NCBI RefSeq assembly: GCF_004834005.1
Contig: NZ_STFF01000001.1
Location: 557,347 to 621,346, forward strand
From: Niastella caeni
Lineage (GTDB): Bacteria > Bacteroidota > Bacteroidia > Chitinophagales > Chitinophagaceae
Length of the DNA stretch: 64,000 bases
Reading direction: 5' to 3'
Below are positions 63,208-64,000 of the stretch, piece by piece. The translations under genes and the position numbers were made by a program. The notes below the pieces were generated by a model. That model did no database searches, was not told the DNA's origin, and worked only from the letters and a program-made list of their open reading frames with translations. Each line of letters begins with the position of its first letter. Positions within the stretch are counted from its first letter, which is position 1.

Positions 63208-63312
63208 ATGATCTATTTAATCTCAATCATATCAATAGTAGTAGCATTAATATTAATTGTTTGCACAATCTTCTTTTATGTTTTCCTGAAAGCATTTCAT
63301 GAAGAAGACTAA
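63208..63312 (+). CDS. 34-aa single-span membrane peptide
   Basis: A short ORF begins 4 bp after the acyltransferase stop: MIYLISIISIVVALILIVCT and then a second hydrophobic half ending LKAFHEED. It is one hydrophobic helix with an acidic tail. It could be a small subunit coexpressed with the acyltransferase. A longer frame starting at 63127 overlaps that gene and is unlikely. The IS fragment begins just after its stop codon, so an original longer form cannot be excluded. Confidence 0.4.
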   Translation: MIYLISIISIVVALILIVCTIFFYVFLKAFHEED

Positions 63313-63320
63313 TTATATTG

Positions 63321-64000
63321 GTGCTGCTTTATACCGTAATTACCAATAAAACAGCCAAAGGTCAGCGAGGCGCTATTGTAGCCATGATCAAAGGTACCCA
63401 GGCAGACAAGGTTATTGAGGTATTACAGCGAATCAGCAAGCGATTGAGGCAAAGAGTGCAGGAAGTAACCCTGGATATGGCGGCTGGTATGCACCTGATC
63501 GTCAAACGCTGTTTCCCTTACGCACACCGGGTGGTAGACCGTTTCCATGTGCAACAACTGGCCTCTGAAGCAGTGCAGGAAATACGTATCAAGCATCGCT
63601 GGCAGGCTATTGATGAAGAAAATGAACAGATTGGGCTGGCTAAAAAGCAGGGAATTACCTATGTCCCACAGCTATTACCCAATGGCGACTCTCCCAAACA
63701 ATTACTGGCACGCAGCCGCTACCTGCTTTTTAAGCACAAAGAACATTGGACATATTCTCAAAAACAGCGGGCTGAACTAATGTTTGAGCGCTATCCGGCA
63801 ATCAGGATCGCTTATGATCTATCAATAAACCTCACGGGTATTTTTAACCATTGCAAGTGCAAAGAAGAGGCATTTAAAAAATTGGCTTTATGGTATAATG
63901 AAGTAGAAGCTGCAGGCATTGACTCTTTTAGATCCGTTGCCAGATCAATAGAAACGCACTATTTGACTATACTCAACTACTTCAACAACATAAGCACCAA
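63321..64000 (+). pseudogene. ISAon1/ISL3-type transposase (DDE part), 5'-truncated, continues past the window
   Basis: The frame is open from about 63309 to the right edge but has no start codon in its expected place. The text LLYTVITNKTAKGQRGAIVAM, QRVQEVTLDMAAGMHLIVKR, RVVDRFHVQQLASEAVQEIR, LLARSRYLLFKHKEHWTYSQKQRAELMF matches the DDE domain of ISAon1-like (ISL3 group) transposases, including the Asp of LDMA and DRFH. The N-terminal helix-turn-helix ORF and the first catalytic Asp region (DETS before GELYT) are absent. A partial mobile element whose left end was lost; no inverted repeat is seen on this side. Confidence 0.85.

Overview
The window reads as chromosomal DNA of a Bacteroidota bacterium, most likely Chitinophagaceae (Niastella/Chitinophaga-like). 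The evidence is a SusC/TonB-type barrel receptor, a type-B T9SS sorting domain, an UpxY-type NusG paralog, LytTR signalling, DUF2975/Xre and ABC-M1 modules, an ISAon1-type transposase, starts without Shine-Dalgarno sites, and promoters of the TTG/TAnnTTTG type. Taxonomy is inferred from gene content only.

Region 1 (1-8189) is the most unusual part. A 51-codon gene (4945-5100, minus) encodes a peptide with a textbook double-glycine leader and a short core made almost entirely of alternating Lys and Glu. It is followed on the same strand by a 135-aa orphan protein, two paralogous JmjC/cupin-like Fe(II)/2-oxoglutarate oxygenases and a TonB-dependent receptor. A C39-peptidase ABC exporter and a short HlyD-type adaptor diverge from it. 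This looks like a ribosomally made, leader-cleaved, probably hydroxylated peptide with its own export system and possibly its own outer-membrane receptor.

Region 2 (8193-11687, minus) is a cysteine-biosynthesis operon of the ubiquitin-like sulfur-carrier type: cysM-like synthase, JAMM protease, CysO/MoaD-like carrier ending in GGS, and MoeZ-like E1-rhodanese. It is preceded by a 27-codon leader ORF with five consecutive Cys codons and then a strong intrinsic terminator, which indicates attenuation by cysteine supply. Repeat-rich intergenic DNA lies within and upstream of it.

Region 3 (12443-14597) holds a BNR-propeller protein and a fumarylacetoacetate-hydrolase-family enzyme. Region 4 (14663-33781, minus) is a complete Wzx/Wzy exopolysaccharide cluster. 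It makes GDP-mannose and GDP-fucose (manC, gmd, fcl), exports through Wza/Wzc, and carries an UpxY antiterminator, polymerase, flippase, an initiating phosphoglycosyltransferase, a WecG/TagA transferase, four GT4 transferases, two hexapeptide acyltransferases and a VanZ-like protein.

Region 5 (34293-63312) is mixed: a DinB protein, a small PL9-like pectate lyase, an ankyrin lipoprotein, an unknown lipoprotein paired with a radical SAM protein, GH3 and GH31 glycosidases, a very large T9SS cargo protein, a GH10 xylanase remnant, a DUF2975/Xre/ABC/ABC-M1 operon, an AraC/DUF4932 broken-gene junction, an AraC regulator, an epimerase, a LytS/LytTR pair, an outer-membrane protein and a lipid A-type acyltransferase. 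A 5'-truncated ISAon1-type transposase runs off the right edge. No rRNA, tRNA or CRISPR was recognised.
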